Below the pieces are notes generated by a model. That model searched no databases. It was not told where the DNA came from and worked only from the letters and a program-made list of their open reading frames with translations. Of a stretch of DNA of 64,000 bases, positions 18,493-28,363 are shown piece after piece. The stretch spans positions 744,001 through 808,000 of the forward strand of contig NZ_CP092332.1 in the NCBI RefSeq assembly GCF_029866485.1, read 5' to 3'. Origin of the DNA: Flavobacterium keumense (GTDB taxonomy: Bacteria; Bacteroidota; Bacteroidia; Flavobacteriales; Flavobacteriaceae). How positions within the stretch are numbered: position 1 is the first letter of the stretch; the number at the start of each line of letters is the position of its first letter. Made by a program: the position numbers and the translations under genes.

Positions 18493-19680
18493 ATGAAAAC
18501 GGTAAACGATTTTAATTTCAAAAATAAAAAAGCCATCATCCGCGTTGATTTTAACGTGCCTTTAGATGAAAATTTCAATGTCACAGATGTTACTCGTATT
18601 GAAGCAGCTAAACCAACAATTGATAAAATTTTGTCTGATGGTGGGAGCGTAATTTTAATGTCACATTTAGGCCGTCCAAAAGGAGCCGAAGAAAAATATT
18701 CATTGAAACACATCTTAAAAACAGCGTCTGAGATTTTGGGTGTTTCAGTTCAATTTGCTGCAAATTGTGTAGGTGACGAGGCTAAAACAGCAGCCGATAA
18801 ATTACAAGCAGGCGAAGTGTTGTTATTAGAAAATTTACGTTTTCATGCTGAAGAAGAAGCTGGAGATGTGGCTTTTGCCAAAGAACTAGCATCATTAGGA
18901 GATATTTATGTGAACGATGCTTTTGGAACTGCGCACAGAGCGCACGCTTCGACTACAATTATTGCGCAATTTTTCCCAAATGATAAATGTTTTGGAACAT
19001 TGTTAGCAAAAGAAATCGAAAGTTTGGATAAAGTCTTAAAAAACAGTGTTAAACCTGTAACGGCAGTTCTTGGAGGTTCAAAAGTTTCTTCAAAAATCAC
19101 GGTTATCGAAAATATTTTAGACAAAGTAGATCACATGATTATTGGTGGTGGAATGACCTTTACTTTCATAAAAGCCTTAGGCGGAAAAATCGGGAATTCG
19201 ATTTGCGAAGATGACAAACAAGATTTAGCCTTAGAAATTTTGCGTTTAGCAAAAGAAAAAGGAGTTCAAATTCATATTCCAGTAGACGTAGTTGCGGGAG
19301 ATGATTTTTCTAACACTGCCAATACACAAGTAGTTGATGTAAGGGCTATTCCTGACGGATGGGAAGGTATGGATGCAGGGCCAAAATCGTTAGAAAATTT
19401 CAAAAAAGTAATTTTGGGATCTAAAACAATTCTTTGGAATGGACCTTTAGGAGTTTTTGAGATGCCAACTTTTGCAAAAGGAACAATTGCTTTAGGTGAG
19501 TTTATTGCTGAATCAACAGCAAATGGAGCTTTCTCACTTGTAGGTGGTGGAGATTCTGTTGCAGCTGTAAAACAATTTGGTTTTGAAGATAAAGTAAGCT
19601 ATGTTTCAACAGGAGGAGGTGCAATGCTTGAAATGTTAGAAGGTAGAGTGTTGCCTGGAATTGCGGCTATTTTAGAATAA
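18493..19680 (+). CDS. pgk: Phosphoglycerate kinase
   Basis: Glycolytic enzyme transferring phosphate from 1,3-bisphosphoglycerate to ADP. The 395-residue length is normal. Recognisable sites: [20 protein letters not shown] (residues 18-37, substrate Asp/Asn), SHLGRPKG (HxGRP), [35 protein letters not shown], and the nucleotide-binding C-terminal WNGPLGVFE and GGGDSVAAV. Single gene with its own promoter upstream and a strong hairpin terminator downstream. Confidence 0.98.
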   Translation: MKTVNDFNFKNKKAIIRVDFNVPLDENFNVTDVTRIEAAKPTIDKILSDGGSVILMSHLGRPKGAEEKYSLKHILKTASEILGVSVQFAANCVGDEAKTAADKLQAGEVLLLENLRFHAEEEAGDVAFAKELASLGDIYVNDAFGTAHRAHASTTIIAQFFPNDKCFGTLLAKEIESLDKVLKNSVKPVTAVLGGSKVSSKITVIENILDKVDHMIIGGGMTFTFIKALGGKIGNSICEDDKQDLALEILRLAKEKGVQIHIPVDVVAGDDFSNTANTQVVDVRAIPDGWEGMDAGPKSLENFKKVILGSKTILWNGPLGVFEMPTFAKGTIALGEFIAESTANGAFSLVGGGDSVAAVKQFGFEDKVSYVSTGGGAMLEMLEGRVLPGIAAILE

Positions 19681-19723
19681 ATCACTAAAACACCTGTGCC
19701 ATTTAGACAAGGTGTAGTAAATA

Positions 19724-19753
19724 AAAAACCTTAGCTAGACAGCTAAGGTTTTT
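19724..19753 (+). terminator. Rho-independent terminator of pgk
   Basis: A 13-base perfect inverted repeat (AAAAACCTTAGCT / AGCTAAGGTTTTT) around a 4-base loop ends in a T run. It starts 44 bases after the pgk stop. Confidence 0.85.
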
Positions 19754-19950
19754 CCATTTTTTAAAATTACCAAGTTTACACTAAAGCGATTTAAACGTAG
19801 GAGTTCGTGTTAAATCAACTAAAAAGTTTAAAATAAACCCCTAAAACTGATTTTTTAACAATATTTATGTAATTTTTCAGTTAGAACCTAGTAAGTTTGT
19901 AAAAATGATTGTATAATCGTTTGGAATTTAGCCCCTTGATTACATAAACT

Positions 19951-21918
19951 ATGAATATAAAAAAATATATACTTTCTTTTTTTCTGTTAATTTCATTATC
20001 CCTTTTTTCACAAGAAGTTGCTGAAAAAAGAGATGCTCCAAAGCCCGAAATTAAAATATCTTACTTAGATTCAATCAAAAAAACATTTGTTAGAGACGAT
20101 TTGGCTTCTTGTGTTGATAGTTTATGGTTAAAGGAGTTGACCGATTTAGATTTGTATAACAATCTTTCGCAAGATATTCAAACCATTAATTTTGATGAGC
20201 AAGTAGACTATGAACTACCTACCGAAGTATTAAAAGCGAGACTTCAAGAAATGGATGAAAAATCACCATTTCATATAGAATACAATCCAGGATTAGAAAA
20301 TATAATTAAGTCTTTCTTGAAAAATAGAAAACGTGCTTTTGAACGTTTGATGGCAATTTCAGAATATTATTTTCCTTTATTTGAAGAAGCTTTAGACAAA
20401 CAAAATGTTCCGCTTGAAATCAAATACTTAGCAGTGGTGGAATCAGCATTAAATCCAAAAGCGGTTTCTAGAGTGGGTGCAACCGGACTTTGGCAGTTCA
20501 TGTATCAAACAGGAAAACAATATGGATTGAAAATCGATTCGTATGTTGATGAACGAAGCGACCCTTTAAAAGCGAGTGAGGCAGCAGCCCAATATATGAA
20601 AAACATGTATGCTATTTTTGGTGATTGGGACTTGGTTTTAGCATCCTACAATTCAGGTCCAGGTAATGTTGCCAAGGCAATTCGACGTTCAGGAGGACAA
20701 CAGAATTATTGGAATATTCGTAAAAACTTACCTAAAGAAACACAAGGATATGTTCCTGCATTTTTAGCCACCATGTATATTTATGAATACCATAAGGAAC
20801 ATGGTATTAAACCTGAAAGAGCGCCTATTAAGCATTTTGCTACCGATACGGTGATGATTAAAAAGCAGATTTCATTTAAGCAAATTTCAGACTTAATTGA
20901 CATTCCAATAGCGCAATTGCAAATTTTGAATCCATCATTTAAATTGAATATAGTGCCTTCTTATAAAGATCAAGCACACTATTTAAGATTGCCTCAAGAT
21001 AAAATGGCAGTATTTACATCTAATGAATCTAAAATCTATGCTTATGTAGATAGAGAAGCTAATTTAAGAGAAAAGCCGTTTCAAATTGTACGTCCAATTG
21101 TACCTCAAGATTCAATCAATACATTGCAACGATTGGCGCAAGCTAAAGTGCGATACTACCGTGTTAAGCGAGGGGATAATTTGACAACAATTGCACAAAA
21201 ATATGATGTGGCAATAGAAGACCTTAAGAAGTGGAATAATATAAAAGGAAATAAAGTTGCTTACGGAAAGAATCTTAGAATTAACGGAACTGATGTAGAA
21301 CAGAAACTTTCGGCTGTAGCTAAGGTTGAGGTGGACAAAAAAGCAGTTATTAAAGATAGTTTAGGCTCTAAAATGGATTCTTTTTATGTAGTCCAAAAGG
21401 GTGATAATCTAAGTGCTATTGCTAAGAAATTCAACATTTCAGTAGCAGATTTACAAGAGTGGAATAAATTAACTAACAACAATATTCAATTAGGGGCTTC
21501 TCTTCAGATTGCTAAAAATTCAATTAAAGAAGATGTGGTAGCCGCACCTGAAAGAAAGGACATTCAGTATGTTGTACAAAAAGGAGACAATTTAGGAAAT
21601 ATAGCTAAGAAGTTCGGAGTATCTCTAGACGATTTAAAACAATGGAACAATTTAACAACAAATTCAATTGCTTTAGGAAGTACTTTGATTGTTGCTAAAA
21701 ATGAGATTGCAATTGTAACAAACAAAGCGCCAGTTGCAAGTTTTAAAAAGAAAGAAGAGTATTCAGCACCAGCAACAGAGTATTATGTAAAAAAAGGAGA
21801 TTCTCTATACAGTATATCAAAAAAATATCCAGGAGTAACTATTTCAGATCTAAAGAAATGGAACAACATCAAAGATGAAGAGTTGAAACCAGGGATGAAA
21901 TTAAAAATTAACGGATAA
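19951..21918 (+). CDS. Lytic murein transglycosylase with four LysM repeats (MltD-like)
   Basis: 655 residues that cleave the glycan strand of peptidoglycan. A signal peptide (to about residue 21, LFSQ) is followed by an SLT domain around residues 140-280: the catalytic glutamate is E164 in AVVESALNPKAVSRVGATGLWQF (split here by its ESALNP and GLWQF motifs), with later NSGPGNV and YVPAFLA. Four LysM cell-wall-binding repeats follow near residues 403, 477, 538 and 610, each with a Y-x-V-x-x-GD-x-L-x-x-I-x-x-K pattern. Four repeats is at the high end for this family. Confidence 0.92.
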   Translation: MNIKKYILSFFLLISLSLFSQEVAEKRDAPKPEIKISYLDSIKKTFVRDDLASCVDSLWLKELTDLDLYNNLSQDIQTINFDEQVDYELPTEVLKARLQEMDEKSPFHIEYNPGLENIIKSFLKNRKRAFERLMAISEYYFPLFEEALDKQNVPLEIKYLAVVESALNPKAVSRVGATGLWQFMYQTGKQYGLKIDSYVDERSDPLKASEAAAQYMKNMYAIFGDWDLVLASYNSGPGNVAKAIRRSGGQQNYWNIRKNLPKETQGYVPAFLATMYIYEYHKEHGIKPERAPIKHFATDTVMIKKQISFKQISDLIDIPIAQLQILNPSFKLNIVPSYKDQAHYLRLPQDKMAVFTSNESKIYAYVDREANLREKPFQIVRPIVPQDSINTLQRLAQAKVRYYRVKRGDNLTTIAQKYDVAIEDLKKWNNIKGNKVAYGKNLRINGTDVEQKLSAVAKVEVDKKAVIKDSLGSKMDSFYVVQKGDNLSAIAKKFNISVADLQEWNKLTNNNIQLGASLQIAKNSIKEDVVAAPERKDIQYVVQKGDNLGNIAKKFGVSLDDLKQWNNLTTNSIALGSTLIVAKNEIAIVTNKAPVASFKKKEEYSAPATEYYVKKGDSLYSISKKYPGVTISDLKKWNNIKDEELKPGMKLKING

Positions 21919-21966
21919 TCCAATGAATCAATTTAAATTTGGGTTTTATTTCATTAGGTAAGAATC

Positions 21967-22989
21967 ATGAATAAAACTCATTTTTTGTGTCTGCTCCTTT
22001 CGGTTATATTGTTTTCTTGTTTCAAAAAAGAATCCAACTTACCTCGTAAAACAACGGGTAAAATCAACACCATTTCAGTAGTTATAGATGATCAGTTGTG
22101 GAATGGAGAAATTGGCGATAGCATCCGTAATAAATTTGCATCACCGGTAATAGGACTACCAGAAGAAGAACCTCTTTTTACTATTAATCAATATCCTGTC
22201 AAATTAATGGAAGGATTTGCTATTAATACTCGCGCAATTATTGTGGTGAAAAAAGGTCTCAAGAAAAAATTCGAGATCAAGAACAATCAATACGCCACTC
22301 CTCAAAAAGTATTTCATCTTTCGGGAGCAACTGCTACGGAAGTCTTGGATTTGATCGAACAACATTATCAAGAGATGATAGAATTGATTGAGCAGGGCGA
22401 GATCAAAGAAAGTCAAAGAATCAATAAAAAATTAATAGCGTCTAATAGTTTTATTGGACGACGTTTCAATATAGCAATCCAAATCCCATCCCATTTTCAA
22501 TTAGTAATGCAAAAGCCTAATTTTGTTTGGCTAAAGAAAAAAATAATAAGTGGTAGCAGTAGTTTGTTACTGTATCAGGTACCACTGAAAACGATTACAA
22601 AAGAGCGAGTGGAACTAGCCATTCTTAAAATGAGAGATTCCATTGGGCAATTTATTCAAGGAAGAGAACCTAATACCTATATGATTAGCGAGACAGGTTA
22701 TACGCCTTATTTTTTTAAATCAAAATTGGATAATCGACTGGCATATGAAACAAGAGGTACTTGGCAACTTCATAATGATTATATGTCTGGCCCTTTTATC
22801 AATTATACTCTAGTAGATACCGCTACTAATAAGGTACTAGTTTTGGAAGGATTTTGTTATTCACCCTCTAAGGATAAAAGAGACGTCATGCACGAATTAG
22901 AAGCCATTATCCATTCGGTTCATTTACTTAAAAGCAATACATTTACCCCACATAAAAAGAAAATTCATGGCACTAGAATGGAAGATTAA
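21967..22989 (+). CDS. DUF4837 family lipoprotein
   Basis: 340 residues starting MNKTHFLCLLLSVILFSCFKK. The L-F-S-C lipobox predicts lipid attachment at Cys18. The mature domain (ISVVIDDQLWNGEIGDSIRN, then GRRFNIAIQIPSHFQLV and a C-terminal FVLEGFCYSP-like strand) matches DUF4837, a Bacteroidota lipoprotein family of unknown role. Its last 23 bases overlap the start of the acetyltransferase gene in another frame, so the two are translated as a unit. Confidence 0.8.
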   Translation: MNKTHFLCLLLSVILFSCFKKESNLPRKTTGKINTISVVIDDQLWNGEIGDSIRNKFASPVIGLPEEEPLFTINQYPVKLMEGFAINTRAIIVVKKGLKKKFEIKNNQYATPQKVFHLSGATATEVLDLIEQHYQEMIELIEQGEIKESQRINKKLIASNSFIGRRFNIAIQIPSHFQLVMQKPNFVWLKKKIISGSSSLLLYQVPLKTITKERVELAILKMRDSIGQFIQGREPNTYMISETGYTPYFFKSKLDNRLAYETRGTWQLHNDYMSGPFINYTLVDTATNKVLVLEGFCYSPSKDKRDVMHELEAIIHSVHLLKSNTFTPHKKKIHGTRMED

Positions 22990-23416
22990 ATCTTTTGAAT
23001 CACTTTCTGTACACGAGTTGTACGATATTCTTCGTTTGCGAAGCGAAATCTTTGTTGTTGAACAAAATTGTGTCTATCTTGATTTGGACGGCAAAGACCA
23101 AAAAGCATTGCATCTTTTTGGAACATTTGAAGGCAAAATTGTAGCACATGCACGTCTTTTTAAACCCGGAATTTCATTTGTTCATGCATCTATTGGCAGA
23201 GTTGTGGTACACTCTAAGTACCGAGATAGAAAATGGGGTCACGAATTAATGCGTCAAGCTATAGAAGGTGTTTTACATCATTATGGCGAAACCGAAATTA
23301 CGATTGGCGCCCAATTGTACCTAAAAAAATTCTATGAAAGTCACGGATTTGTTCAAACAAGCGAAATGTATTTAGAAGACGATATTCCGCACATTCAAAT
23401 GGAGAAAAGTCACTAA
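22967..23416 (+). CDS. GNAT family N-acetyltransferase, ElaA type
   Basis: 149 residues. The opening LRSEIFVVEQNCVYLDLDGKD (key residues R-x-E-F-VEQ-C-Y-D-D-KD) is the ElaA signature. The acetyl-CoA-binding segment IGRVVVHSKYRDRKWGHELM (residues ~84-103) keeps the R-x-x-x-x-G/A pattern in slightly altered form. Substrate unknown. The start at 22967 lies inside the end of the DUF4837 gene, and the stop overlaps the convergent OmpA-like gene by 4 bases. Confidence 0.88.
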   Translation: MALEWKIKSFESLSVHELYDILRLRSEIFVVEQNCVYLDLDGKDQKALHLFGTFEGKIVAHARLFKPGISFVHASIGRVVVHSKYRDRKWGHELMRQAIEGVLHHYGETEITIGAQLYLKKFYESHGFVQTSEMYLEDDIPHIQMEKSH

Positions 23417-24234
23417 CATTTGGTAATCACTAACTCGACTCTTCGGTCTAATTCAGGTTCTTTACCAATAGGGAATTGATTGCCATAGCCCTTAAAAGTC
23501 ATTCTGTACGGATTGATTTTTCGCATTACTAAGTAGCGGTACACAGCTTTGGCCCTATTGTACGACAGCTTTCTTTCTTTGGTATCTTTATCAATAGCAT
23601 CTGAATAATACTTTGGGGTGCAACAAACATGACCCTGAATTTCAAATTCAATGTAAGGATTGTTTTTTAAAATCACGACAATCTTGTCCAGTATAGCTCG
23701 GGATCTTAAGTCCAAGTAACTGCTTCCAACACCAAAGCGTACATTTTCTAAATAGATTCTATCTCCTTTTTTGTGAGGCAAATGAAAATCAGAAAATAAG
23801 CGAGGAATACCCATAAAATAAGCGCTTTGAGCTTTTTTTTCTATTACAACTTCTACGCGTCTATTTTGATAACGGGTTTGATCTAGATTAGGCACCGTGT
23901 CTTTGTTGACCAAAACCCTTCCTTTGCCTTCTAAAGCGATTAATTTTTTAGGATTCAGTCCAATGTTCAGTAAGATTTTTTCAACGGTACCGACTCTCCT
24001 GTCCGATAAATTGAAATTGTAAGGAGCCGAACCACGATCGTCACAATACCCAAAAACGCGAACAGATTGGATTTGGCTACTGTCAATTTTTTGAAAAAAA
24101 TCACAAAGAATGTTCTTTTGGTTTTCTCGAAGTTGGTCCACGTCAAAGTCAAAATAGATATTTTGTGTAATTTTTTCTTGAGCAAATCCGCTTAAGAACA
24201 GTACTAAAAATCCTATTTTGAATAATTTTTTCAT
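23413..24234 (-). CDS. Exported protein with two tandem OmpA-like domains
   Basis: 273 residues with a signal peptide (to about residue 18, LSGFAQ). Two OmpA C-terminal-like peptidoglycan-binding modules follow: residues ~25-135 (IYFDFDVDQL ... FGYCDDRGSAPYNFNLSDRR ... NRRVEVVI) and ~160-273 (VRFGVGSSYL ... IQGHVCCTPKY ... LSYNRAKAVY ... DRRVELVI). The second has cysteines where the usual T-D-x-x-G lies. There is no barrel, so it is probably periplasmic. ATG overlaps the S41 protease stop (TAATG), which suggests coupled translation. Confidence 0.82.
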   Translation of the reverse strand: MKKLFKIGFLVLFLSGFAQEKITQNIYFDFDVDQLRENQKNILCDFFQKIDSSQIQSVRVFGYCDDRGSAPYNFNLSDRRVGTVEKILLNIGLNPKKLIALEGKGRVLVNKDTVPNLDQTRYQNRRVEVVIEKKAQSAYFMGIPRLFSDFHLPHKKGDRIYLENVRFGVGSSYLDLRSRAILDKIVVILKNNPYIEFEIQGHVCCTPKYYSDAIDKDTKERKLSYNRAKAVYRYLVMRKINPYRMTFKGYGNQFPIGKEPELDRRVELVITKC

Positions 24235-25871
24235 TACATTTTTAAGATGGATTTGTATTCAGCAGGCGAGTTCAATATTTGAACGGCGCGTTTGATTTCA
24301 AGATTATTTTTAAGATAGAACAGGTATAAACCTTCTTGGTATTGGTAGCGTTTGATCAGTTCTTCCCGAATTAAGTTCTTGATTTCTTTTTGATTTTTAT
24401 CCAATAAGGCGGTTTCACTTTTTTGAAGCGCAGTCAATAATTGTTGGTATTCTGTGGTAATAGTTTCGTCAATTTGTTCTTTTTTGGCTGCAGCCAAAGT
24501 TACCTTCAATGCCAGTTCCGTTTGGGTATCAAAAGAGAATTTAGTTGATTTTAAAAACTGTTTGAAGTCTTGGTAATCTGCTTCTGAAATAGTCGGAATC
24601 GTGTTGCCTAGGTTTGGATTTTTGTAATAATATTGAGTCGCAAAATTGAAAATCGCATCGTTTTTTTCTAAGGCTTCGGCAATAGGACTTAATTTAGTTT
24701 CGTCTAGCGCTATATCCGGCTGAATGCCACCGCCATCATAAACCGTTCTTCCTTTTTTGGTTTTAAAAGCGGTATAATTTTTCTCGTCACGTTTTGTAGC
24801 AATTCCGTTTTTGTCTTTGTGAGCATAATCTAAAGCCTGAATGCAACGACCCGAAGGCGTGTAGTAACGCGATATGGTTACTTTTAACTGAGTTCCATAC
24901 GTCAAATCAATGGGTCTTTGGACTAATCCTTTCCCAAAACTACGACTACCAATAATGACAGCGCGGTCCAAATCCTGTAAAGCTCCTGAAACGATTTCTG
25001 AAGCCGAGGCGCTTCTTCCGTTGACAATAATCGCTAAAGGAATTTCAGTGTCAATAGGTTCTTTGGTGGTTTTGTAGGTATTGTTGTGCTTGTCGATTTT
25101 CGATTTTGTGGTAACAATAATTTCGTTTTTAGGGACAAATAAATTGCAAATAGTCACCGCCTCGTTTAATAATCCACCTGGATTATCGCGTAAGTCCAAA
25201 ACGATACGTTCAGCACCTTCTTTTTTGAGTTGTTCCAAGGCATTTTTGGTTTCCAACCCCGCTTTTTTGTTGAAGTGTGCCAATACAATATAACCCGTTT
25301 TGTCGTCTATTTTTCCAAAGAACGGTACCGATTTGATTTCGACTTCGTCCAATACAATTTGGGCAGTATTGGTTTTTCCTTGTCGAATGTATTTGATGTC
25401 AATTTTGGTGTTTTTTGCCCCTTTTAATAATTGCGAAGCATCGTCTTTAAAGTCGGCTAAAAGAACATCGCCAATTTGGATAATTTCATCCCCAGCTTTC
25501 AGTCCGGCCTTGTCGGCAGGAAAATTTTTATAGGGTTCTTTGATGATTAGTCGGTCTTCTTTACGAGTGATTAATACACCAATGCCGGTATATTCTCCCG
25601 TATTGTTGATTTTGAATTTCACTACATCTTGCTCGTTGAAAAAAACCGTGTACGGGTCAAGGCTGGCTAACATTCCTTTGATGGCTCTGTCCATTAATTC
25701 GCCAGGGTTGGTTTCGTCTACATAGTTTTTATTCAATTCTTTGAATAGTGTAGTGAAGATTTCAATTTGCTTGGCTACCTCAAAAAAATCTTCCTTAAAA
25801 CTTACACCTACATACAAAAAGGCACCAGCAACAACAGGAATAATATATCTTTTCTTGAATGAGGACATCAT
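24234..25871 (-). CDS. S41 family C-terminal processing peptidase
   Basis: 545-residue periplasmic serine protease of the CtpA/Prc type. An N-terminal hydrophobic anchor (residues ~8-24) is followed by a PDZ domain (about 90-175, TGIGVLI ... KAGLKAGDEIIQIGD). The catalytic core has RDNPGGLL, the nucleophile serine in NGRSASASEIVSGAL (about residue 287) and the lysine in RSFGKGLVQ about 25 residues later. The C-terminal 120 residues are helical. It lies between rnpA (72 bases upstream) and the double-OmpA gene (1-base overlap). Confidence 0.93.
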   Translation of the reverse strand: MMSSFKKRYIIPVVAGAFLYVGVSFKEDFFEVAKQIEIFTTLFKELNKNYVDETNPGELMDRAIKGMLASLDPYTVFFNEQDVVKFKINNTGEYTGIGVLITRKEDRLIIKEPYKNFPADKAGLKAGDEIIQIGDVLLADFKDDASQLLKGAKNTKIDIKYIRQGKTNTAQIVLDEVEIKSVPFFGKIDDKTGYIVLAHFNKKAGLETKNALEQLKKEGAERIVLDLRDNPGGLLNEAVTICNLFVPKNEIIVTTKSKIDKHNNTYKTTKEPIDTEIPLAIIVNGRSASASEIVSGALQDLDRAVIIGSRSFGKGLVQRPIDLTYGTQLKVTISRYYTPSGRCIQALDYAHKDKNGIATKRDEKNYTAFKTKKGRTVYDGGGIQPDIALDETKLSPIAEALEKNDAIFNFATQYYYKNPNLGNTIPTISEADYQDFKQFLKSTKFSFDTQTELALKVTLAAAKKEQIDETITTEYQQLLTALQKSETALLDKNQKEIKNLIREELIKRYQYQEGLYLFYLKNNLEIKRAVQILNSPAEYKSILKM

Positions 25872-25943
25872 AGTACTAAAAGCTTAGATTGAAAGGTCTA
25901 AAATAAGAATAAATTGGCAATACTGAACGATTTGAAAACCGTT

Positions 25944-26339
25944 TTATTTTGGATCTTCTTTTGTAGCAGGGTTAACTTGCGCCAAAAACTTTTCAAATAA
26001 CTGAACTGTTTTGGTGTTGATTTCTTCAAACGACAATCGGTCTTTGCTTTGGTAAAAAAGCATTAACGCATAGGGTTGGTTGAGGTGATCTTTTAGCAAA
26101 TGTTGATTCAGACGATAGGTCTCGCGCAAAACACGTTTGAAATAATTCCGATCAACGGCTTTTTTGAAGTATTTTTTAGAAACCGAAACCCCAACTTTTA
26201 ATTGTTGCTCGTCTCCTAAAGCACCCGAATGATACACTAATCGCAAGGGGTATTTTGATACTGATTTCCCTTCGGAAAATAACAATCCGATCGTAATCTT
26301 GCTTTTTAGTTTTTCGTTTTTTGGATAATTGAAGTTCAT
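25944..26339 (-). CDS. rnpA: Ribonuclease P protein component
   Basis: Protein subunit of RNase P, which trims tRNA 5' leaders. The chosen start (26339, MNFNYPKNEKLKSK) gives 131 residues; an upstream in-frame start would place the leader through the -7 element. The signature KVGVSVSKKYFKKAVDRNYFKR is present as VGVSVSKK followed by A-x-x-RN-x-x-KR, then RETYRLN. It is followed by the S41 protease gene. rpmH is not adjacent, unlike in many other phyla. Confidence 0.93.
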   Translation of the reverse strand: MNFNYPKNEKLKSKITIGLLFSEGKSVSKYPLRLVYHSGALGDEQQLKVGVSVSKKYFKKAVDRNYFKRVLRETYRLNQHLLKDHLNQPYALMLFYQSKDRLSFEEINTKTVQLFEKFLAQVNPATKEDPK

Positions 26340-26370
26340 TTCTGAGAAAAATACCACTAATTTTAGTTGG

Positions 26371-26378
26371 CAAAGGTA
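26371..26378 (-). promoter_or_regulatory. Predicted -7 element of rnpA (TACCTTTG)
   Basis: Reads TACCTTTG on the minus strand, 31 bases before the rnpA start. No clear -33 element at the right spacing. Confidence 0.45.
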
Positions 26379-26439
26379 CAATTAAACCCTAAATAGGCGT
26401 TATTCTTTAGGATTTAAATAGCCCTAAAAATTAATTTCG

Positions 26440-26447
26440 TATTTTTG
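26440..26447 (+). promoter_or_regulatory. Predicted -7 element of the acyltransferase gene (TATTTTTG)
   Basis: TATTTTTG lies 17 bases before the ATG at 26465. It is divergent from the rnpA element. No matching TTG about 20 bases upstream. Confidence 0.4.
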
Positions 26448-26464
26448 TAGCTCATTATTAACGC

Positions 26465-27202
26465 ATGCAGAAACTAATTTCGTATCCCCTCTCCATCATC
26501 TACTATTTGTGTTTTGGACTTTGTTTGCTTGTTTTTCATCCAATTCAATGGGTATGTTTCAATGTTTTTGGATACCAAGCACACAAAAAAAGTGTCGATT
26601 ATTTAAACCTGTTTTTAGTGCGTTGCACGAATCTTTTAGGAACGAGTTATCAGTTTGAAAATACAGAAGTTATTCCTAAAAATGTGCCCCTAATTTTTGT
26701 GGCCAATCATCAGAGTTTGTATGATATTGTGGCGATTATTTGGTACTTGAGAGACTTCCATTGCAAGTTTGTGAGTAAGAAAGAATTGGGAAAAGGAATT
26801 CCAAGCGTGTCGTATAATTTGAATCATGGAGGCTCTGTTCTCATCGATAGAAAAGACCCCAAACAAGCCATTCCTGTGATCAAAGGATTGTCTGAATATA
26901 TTGAAAAAAATACCCGTTCTGCAGTGATTTTTCCCGAAGGGACGCGTAGTAAAACTGGAAAACCAAAACCGTTCGCGCAAAGCGGATTGAAAATATTATG
27001 TAAGTATGCCCCTTCTGCTTATGTGGTTCCAATTACCATTAACAATTCATGGAAAATGGTGCGATTTGGCACTTTCCCAATGGGTTTGGGCAACCGACTC
27101 CAATTTACAATTCACACACCTTTAAAAGTGAGTGATTATTCGTTTGAGGAGTTGATAGAACAAACAGAAAGAGCCGTAGTACAAGGAATACAAATTAAAT
27201 AA
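26465..27202 (+). CDS. plsC: 1-acyl-sn-glycerol-3-phosphate acyltransferase (PlsC family)
   Basis: 245-residue membrane enzyme that acylates lysophosphatidic acid. An N-terminal membrane helix (about residues 7-28) is followed by the acyltransferase motifs: NHQSLYDI (H-x4-D, about residue 80), the GGSVLIDR block and FPEGTRSKTGK (about residue 158). It is 9 bases upstream of the acyl-ACP desaturase, a sensible pairing for membrane lipid synthesis. Confidence 0.88.
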   Translation: MQKLISYPLSIIYYLCFGLCLLVFHPIQWVCFNVFGYQAHKKSVDYLNLFLVRCTNLLGTSYQFENTEVIPKNVPLIFVANHQSLYDIVAIIWYLRDFHCKFVSKKELGKGIPSVSYNLNHGGSVLIDRKDPKQAIPVIKGLSEYIEKNTRSAVIFPEGTRSKTGKPKPFAQSGLKILCKYAPSAYVVPITINNSWKMVRFGTFPMGLGNRLQFTIHTPLKVSDYSFEELIEQTERAVVQGIQIK

Positions 27203-27211
27203 TAAATATAA

Positions 27212-28198
27212 ATGTCAATTAAAAACATTCGTTTAGAAGTGATGCAGTTTTTGGAAAAAAACGTGGATAGCTTCGTAGAACAGTACCTAATTCCAGTTGA
27301 AAAGATCTGGCAACCTACCGATTTTTTACCAGATTCACAAAGTGAAAACTTTTTTGAAGAAGTAAAAGAACTGAGAGAAATTGCTAAAGATTTACCATAC
27401 GATTTTTGGGTAGCTATGGTGGGAGATACCATTACCGAAGAGGCGTTACCAACGTATGAGTCTTGGTTAATGGAAGTAGAAGGAGTCAATAATTTAGAAA
27501 GAAACGGTTGGTCAAGCTGGATTCGTCAATGGACAGGAGAAGAAAACCGTCACGGAGACGTTTTGAATAAATACTTGTATTTGTCTGGTCGAATCAACAT
27601 GCGCGAGGTAGAAATTACCACCCAACACTTGATTAACGACGGTTTCGATATTGGTACAGGAAGAGACCCGTATAAAAACTTTGTGTACACGAGTTTCCAA
27701 GAGTTAGCGACTTACGTTTCGCACAACAGGGTGTCGCAAATTGCCAAAAAACACGGAGATCATAAGTTGTCTAAAATGTGTAAGATGATTGCAGGTGATG
27801 AGATGCGTCACCACCATGCGTATAGCGAATTTGTGAACCGAATTTTTCAAGTAGACCCAAGCGAAATGATGTTAGCGTTTCAATACATGATGAAACAAAA
27901 AATTACAATGCCAGCGCATTTTTTGAGGGAGTCAGGGCAAAAAATCAGTTCTGCATTTGAAAATTTCTCTGATTCGGCTCAACGTATTGGTGTATACACA
28001 GCGAGTGATTATGTAGAAATCATGCAAAAATTAATCGACAAATGGCAAATTGATAAGATTGGAAGTTTGACTGACGAAGCCGAAAAAGCCCGCGATTATT
28101 TGATGAAATTACCAGCAAGAATGGCTAAAATTTCAGAACGATTAGTGATTCCGCAAGAATCCTATATTTTTAAATGGGTAGAGCCTGCTACATTGTAA
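27212..28198 (+). CDS. Acyl-[acyl-carrier-protein] desaturase (soluble di-iron)
   Basis: 328 residues introducing a double bond into acyl-ACP. The two di-iron ligand motifs are clear: EENRHGD near residue 110 and DEMRHHH near residue 196, on a four-helix bundle. It matches the plant-type FA_desaturase_2 family, widespread in Bacteroidota and Actinobacteria. Electron donors are not in the neighbourhood. It follows the PlsC gene by 9 bases. Confidence 0.92.
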   Translation: MSIKNIRLEVMQFLEKNVDSFVEQYLIPVEKIWQPTDFLPDSQSENFFEEVKELREIAKDLPYDFWVAMVGDTITEEALPTYESWLMEVEGVNNLERNGWSSWIRQWTGEENRHGDVLNKYLYLSGRINMREVEITTQHLINDGFDIGTGRDPYKNFVYTSFQELATYVSHNRVSQIAKKHGDHKLSKMCKMIAGDEMRHHHAYSEFVNRIFQVDPSEMMLAFQYMMKQKITMPAHFLRESGQKISSAFENFSDSAQRIGVYTASDYVEIMQKLIDKWQIDKIGSLTDEAEKARDYLMKLPARMAKISERLVIPQESYIFKWVEPATL

Positions 28199-28225
28199 AA
28201 AAAGAGTATTTTTAAATAAAATTAG

Positions 28226-28340
28226 GCGTCAAAAAAGTGTCAATTTTGTCATTCCGAATTTATTTCGGAAACTATAAAACAGTATTGTTTATAGAAACTG
28301 AAACGAGTTCAGTTTGACAAAAACAGGACTTTTTTGACGC
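28226..28340. repeat. Long imperfect inverted repeat after the desaturase gene
   Basis: GCGTCAAAAAAGT (28226-28238) and ACTTTTTTGACGC (28328-28340) are perfect complements, and TTTTGTCA (28245-28252) pairs with TGACAAAA (28315-28322). The 60-base middle holds a second palindrome TTCCGAATTTATTTCGGAA (28253-28271). This looks like a small mobile or REP-type element between convergently read neighbours' ends; it may also terminate transcription. Confidence 0.6.
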
Positions 28341-28363
28341 TTTTTTATAAAACCATTTTTAAA

